Below, piece after piece: positions 60,717 to 64,000 of a stretch of 64,000 nt of DNA (positions within the stretch are counted from its first letter, which is position 1; each line of letters starts with the position of its first letter). The position numbers were made by a program, and so were the translations under genes. The DNA is from Trichosphaerium sp. ATCC 40318 (Eukaryota > Discosea > Flabellinia > Trichosidae). The notes beneath the pieces were generated by a model. It saw only the letters and a program-made list of their open reading frames with translations, had not been told where the DNA came from and ran no database searches. The stretch is taken from assembly GCA_038496445.1 (NCBI GenBank), contig JALMLS010000216.1, forward strand, positions 434,001 through 498,000, written 5' to 3'.

Positions 60717-63700
60717 TTATTTCTCCTTCGTTACCAACGCTGTGTACGCGAAAACTCTGAATATTGTAGCTATACAGAGTAACCATATCCAACAATCGAG
60801 TGCGTCAGAAGCTTAAAAAAAAGGAATAGTCAGAAAATACTAATGACTGTTCGCATCACGTGATCAATATATTGTAAGCGTTTCACGCGAAAAGGAAAAA
60901 AGAAAAAAAAATTATCTCTACTTCAATTTTTTAAGTTTTTCTTTCCAACAACGAACACAAACAAAATGAGTGGATTACGTACGATAATATCCATATATCA
61001 ACTCCATAGGACCTTCAGTACCAGCTATATTTTTCGCTTCAATAAGATAGTGCATCTCCTGCGCCCAGCGTAGGTAGGACGCGTAGGAAGGATAGAACAG
61101 AATATTAGGAAGAAGTTTGTTTTCTTTAAGTAGCTTCAAAGTAGGATTTGCCCTATTTTAGACGTCAGTAACATCAAAACAAAACAAGAAACATAAATAC
61201 AGCATCCACCGTAAAAACCCTTACGACAAAGTGGTGTGAAACAAGGAGAAATGCCGGAGAAAGGAAAATAAAAAGTGTAATATCTTTTTTTTGTGAATCA
61301 AAAGTTTTAGTTGTTATGTATCTTCTACAGTACCCGGAGAATGTCATTAAACTTAGAACAGTCATGACGCCACACAGCTGCGCTAGTGATTTGGGTACTA
61401 TCAGTGATACAAAGTACGCAATGCCAGATGCGGTGAAATACACAAGCATCAGTAAAGCATAATGTTCCGTCCAACTTCCTTCTATAGGCGCAAGCGCTGC
61501 GAACGAGTACCAAAATATTAGAGGCGCTATTGTGATCAGAGGTAGATGACCTAGTGATTTACCAATATAATAAGCCTCGGTACTACACCCAACTAGGTAG
61601 AAAAGTTAATATCAAACCGACAAAAAAAAAGTTGAAAGAAAAAGAAGTGTTGACGATCACTTTGTGGGAAAAAAAAAAATCTCCAATAAAGTACAGTGGG
61701 TGACAACTTTTCATCTTATTAATTTTAAAAGCAAATTTGATTCTGTTGTATCAAAGGTCGTATATGGCGCAATTAGTTCGATAACTGTCCACGAGATTAA
61801 TCTCATGGCGTCATAAATCAGGTTTTATTCTGTTGAAAAAAAACGGTACTTCCAACTTTTTTTTCTTAATGCTCTCAATAAAACGCTTCATCGCGTCATT
61901 TTGGGAAAAAAAGGTTACCTTGATGTTCACGCATAAATACAGCTTCCTCATTTCCAAATACGCGTATAGAACTCGTTATGGCACCCAAAGAGACAGCCAA
62001 AGTTGTCAAACTTGCCACACCTTATAAATGTAAGCACTAGTGAAAAAAGTCTCACAAATGTACTTGGTATTGGGTCATCTAACGGAACTCTATACAAGAA
62101 ACATGCCGGAGGAAATATATCCATAAGTTCTGCTGGACATGGCACTACAAGTGCATCAGCAACAAAGACAAAAATAAAGAAACATTTTTTTCGAAAAGTA
62201 AAAAAATCTCTTAAAACATTTGTAATGAATGGCGGTTGTGTTGTTACCTGTTGAGGTTCCTATACCGAAACCCGATAGTATCGGACCACGATACTTCCTA
62301 TCATAGAACATAATACCCATAAATATTCCAACAGCAAACATGAGACCCAAATCAAATAAGATGGCAGGCCAGAAACGGACTTGTTGAACAATAGAACGCT
62401 CAAGGTTGACATATACTTGGAAAAAGAACCATGGTGTTTTCCTTTGAGAAACAAATTGTCGGTTATAAGTGTATGACAAAGCAAAAGGTATTTGTCGAAA
62501 AGGTAAACAGTAAACGAATTCGATAGAATCGAAGAAAAATAAGGAACAAAAAGCAAGGTACTAACCTGACAAGATGAGGATACGATTCATAGCGCCAAAA
62601 GAATACCCATACTATACAGCAACATGTAATTAATATGACAGCAACTGTAGCATGTGACCATGTAGGAAAGTCATGTTTAGAGGCAGTTACAGGATACCTA
62701 AAGTATCAATCAATACACCAAAAAACAAAGAAAAATAAAAACATAAAAACATACCAGAAACCACCTACAGTGCCCAATTGAAAGATAAAACTTCCAAATA
62801 GTACTGAACGTCGTTTAATAGATTTAGTTACAACTACTAGAATCAAAGAGAAAGGCCCACAAAGTACACCAGACACCTATTTCAATGAAAACATTTAATA
62901 AAACGTCAAACTCGGTTTTTTTTTGTTTGATTTGAAAGGGTAAAACTTTATGACTTACGAATAACCCAAGGAATCTAGGTTTAGATTCTCTAGTTGATTG
63001 AAATAATAATCTTAGTACGAGTACAAACAGAGTTAACAGTGCCCAACCCAATATAATACCGGCAAATACTTTGACATTAACCTCAGAACTAACACTCATT
63101 CCAATAAGCCTATACAGCAAAGACGTTTTAGTATGACGCGTATTGATAGTATAATAATGACATACGCCATCGCTGAAACACTTAACATTGCTCCTGTTAG
63201 GGACCCATATGCGCTCTGAAAACACGTGAGTATTTTGTGATTTTTTGTGCGAGGATTTTTTTGTTTGTGTACCATTATTGTATCTTCATCAAAGTAGTAA
63301 GGATACAAGGTAGCCCAAGGTACTAAGAATGACATGACAAGGTATGTGGCGAAATTTATTTTACTTCCAACTTGATCGAACACAGGTGTGAAGCTCTCTT
63401 AATTAAGAATGTTTTAGTCTTCAAAAAGAAGCAATCCAAAAAAAAAAACAACATTGTTACCTGACGTAGAGTCTTCTTCTTCATCACTACTACTACTCGA
63501 TTCCTGATGTCGGCACCACTGATCATGAAGGTAGTCACTTTGCTTATTTTTACCACGATCAACATTGGATGTTGTAGTGGATACATTATCGCCAAATATA
63601 TCAGACTCCTCATCATCTTCGTCACCCAAAGTGTACTTTTCTTCTTTTTGTTCAACTTCGCCTCCAATGACTAGATAAAATACATAGTTAGTACCAACAC

Positions 63701-64000
63701 TACTTAAAAAATAGAGTGTTCATACCATCCAAGTAAAAATCAGCTGGGTTTATGAATGGTGGACACTTATACCCAAGGTTCTCAAAGTACTCGGCAACAT
63801 CATCAGTAGGCCCTCTTTGAAAAAAAAATTAGCGTAAGTTGACTACTTCAACAAATCGCAAAATTTTGAGAATTGTATCACCGTCGTTGACATACAAATA
63901 AACTGTTCGCCCTCCTTTTCCAAGCAATACAACGTCATCAAATAGATTAAATATCTCATAACGCGGTTGATGAATAACAGCAACGACAGTCATACCACCT
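60717..64000 (-). CDS. ABCG-family half transporter (5' partial at right edge)
   Basis: ABCG (White/PDR) transporters have an N-terminal ATPase and a C-terminal six-helix domain. The first visible exon at the window edge reads GGMTVVAVIHQPRYEIFNLF and VVLLGKGGRTVYL, the H-loop region just after Walker B; Walker A lies beyond the edge. Then RGPTDDVAEYFENLGYKCPP with NPADFYLDG, the conserved ABCG linker. A long acidic insert (63420-63670) separates it from membrane exons, including a set of extra hydrophobic segments (63380-62560) and the ABCG core: RFWPAILFDLGLMFAVGIFM, VFGNEEAVFMREH, AYYIGKSLGHLPLITIAP, LMLVYFTASGIAYFVSLIVP. Last exon ALDCWIWLLCIATIFRVFAY, stop at 60717. The insert with many helices between ATPase and core is like the large lower-eukaryote and plant ABCG28-type members. 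Substrate unknown. Confidence 0.8.

Overview
This is an AT-rich window of nuclear DNA from a eukaryotic microbe. Genes on both strands are cut by many short GT-AG introns, mostly about 50-100 bp, with a striking GTACGT-type donor. Almost no gene is one open reading frame; I joined exons by eye from splice sites, reading frame and conserved motifs, so ends of some genes are provisional. The gene set (WASP with WH1, verprolin/WIP-like protein, Ash2/Bre2, Rogdi/Rav2, G-alpha, RGS, homeobox factor, Opy2-like cysteine repeats) suggests an opisthokont, perhaps an early-diverging fungus or unicellular relative. That placement is inference and no species is claimed.

Layout. 1-5.9 kb: 3' part of a TopBP1/Dpb11-type multi-BRCT gene (+). 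5.9-7.0 kb: broken coding remnants. 7.3-7.9 kb: GFA/CENP-V-domain protein (+). 8.3-9.5 kb: F-box/LRR protein (+). 9.9-13.6 kb: a large secreted protein (-) joining a Reeler domain to a copper-oxygenase-like (LPMO-like) domain. 15.2-18.8 kb: SUMO-E1 subunit AOS1 (-) between two inverted, decayed F-box/LRR copies. 19.9-23.6 kb: a UBE3D/Ipa1-type ubiquitin ligase (-) with a tRNA-Ser(UGA) in its last intron, divergent from a WASP gene (+). 24.3-27.1 kb: no convincing genes. 27.1-35.0 kb (+): homeobox protein, coiled-coil protein, Rogdi/Rav2, verprolin/WIP-like protein. 36.6-39.2 kb: a small inverted-repeat element and a G-alpha/BTB fusion. 39.8-47.6 kb: Ash2L/Bre2 (-) divergent from XPF/Rad1 (+). 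48-56.4 kb: two inverted copies of a TIMP-like/cysteine-repeat secreted protein enclosing a REV1-like BRCT protein and a second G-alpha/BTB gene. 58.9-60.2 kb: RGS protein (-). 60.7-64 kb: ABCG transporter (-), running off the right edge.

Functional themes are genome maintenance (TopBP1, XPF, REV1-like BRCT), ubiquitin/SUMO (AOS1, UBE3D, F-box, BTB), actin (WASP, verprolin-like), G-protein signalling (two G-alpha/BTB, RGS), and cysteine-rich secreted proteins. The most unusual content is the pair of G-alpha/BTB fusions, one of which has lost key GTPase residues; the TIMP-like plus Opy2-like-repeat proteins in a recent inverted duplication; and the Reeler/LPMO-like in-frame fusion with an internal signal peptide.
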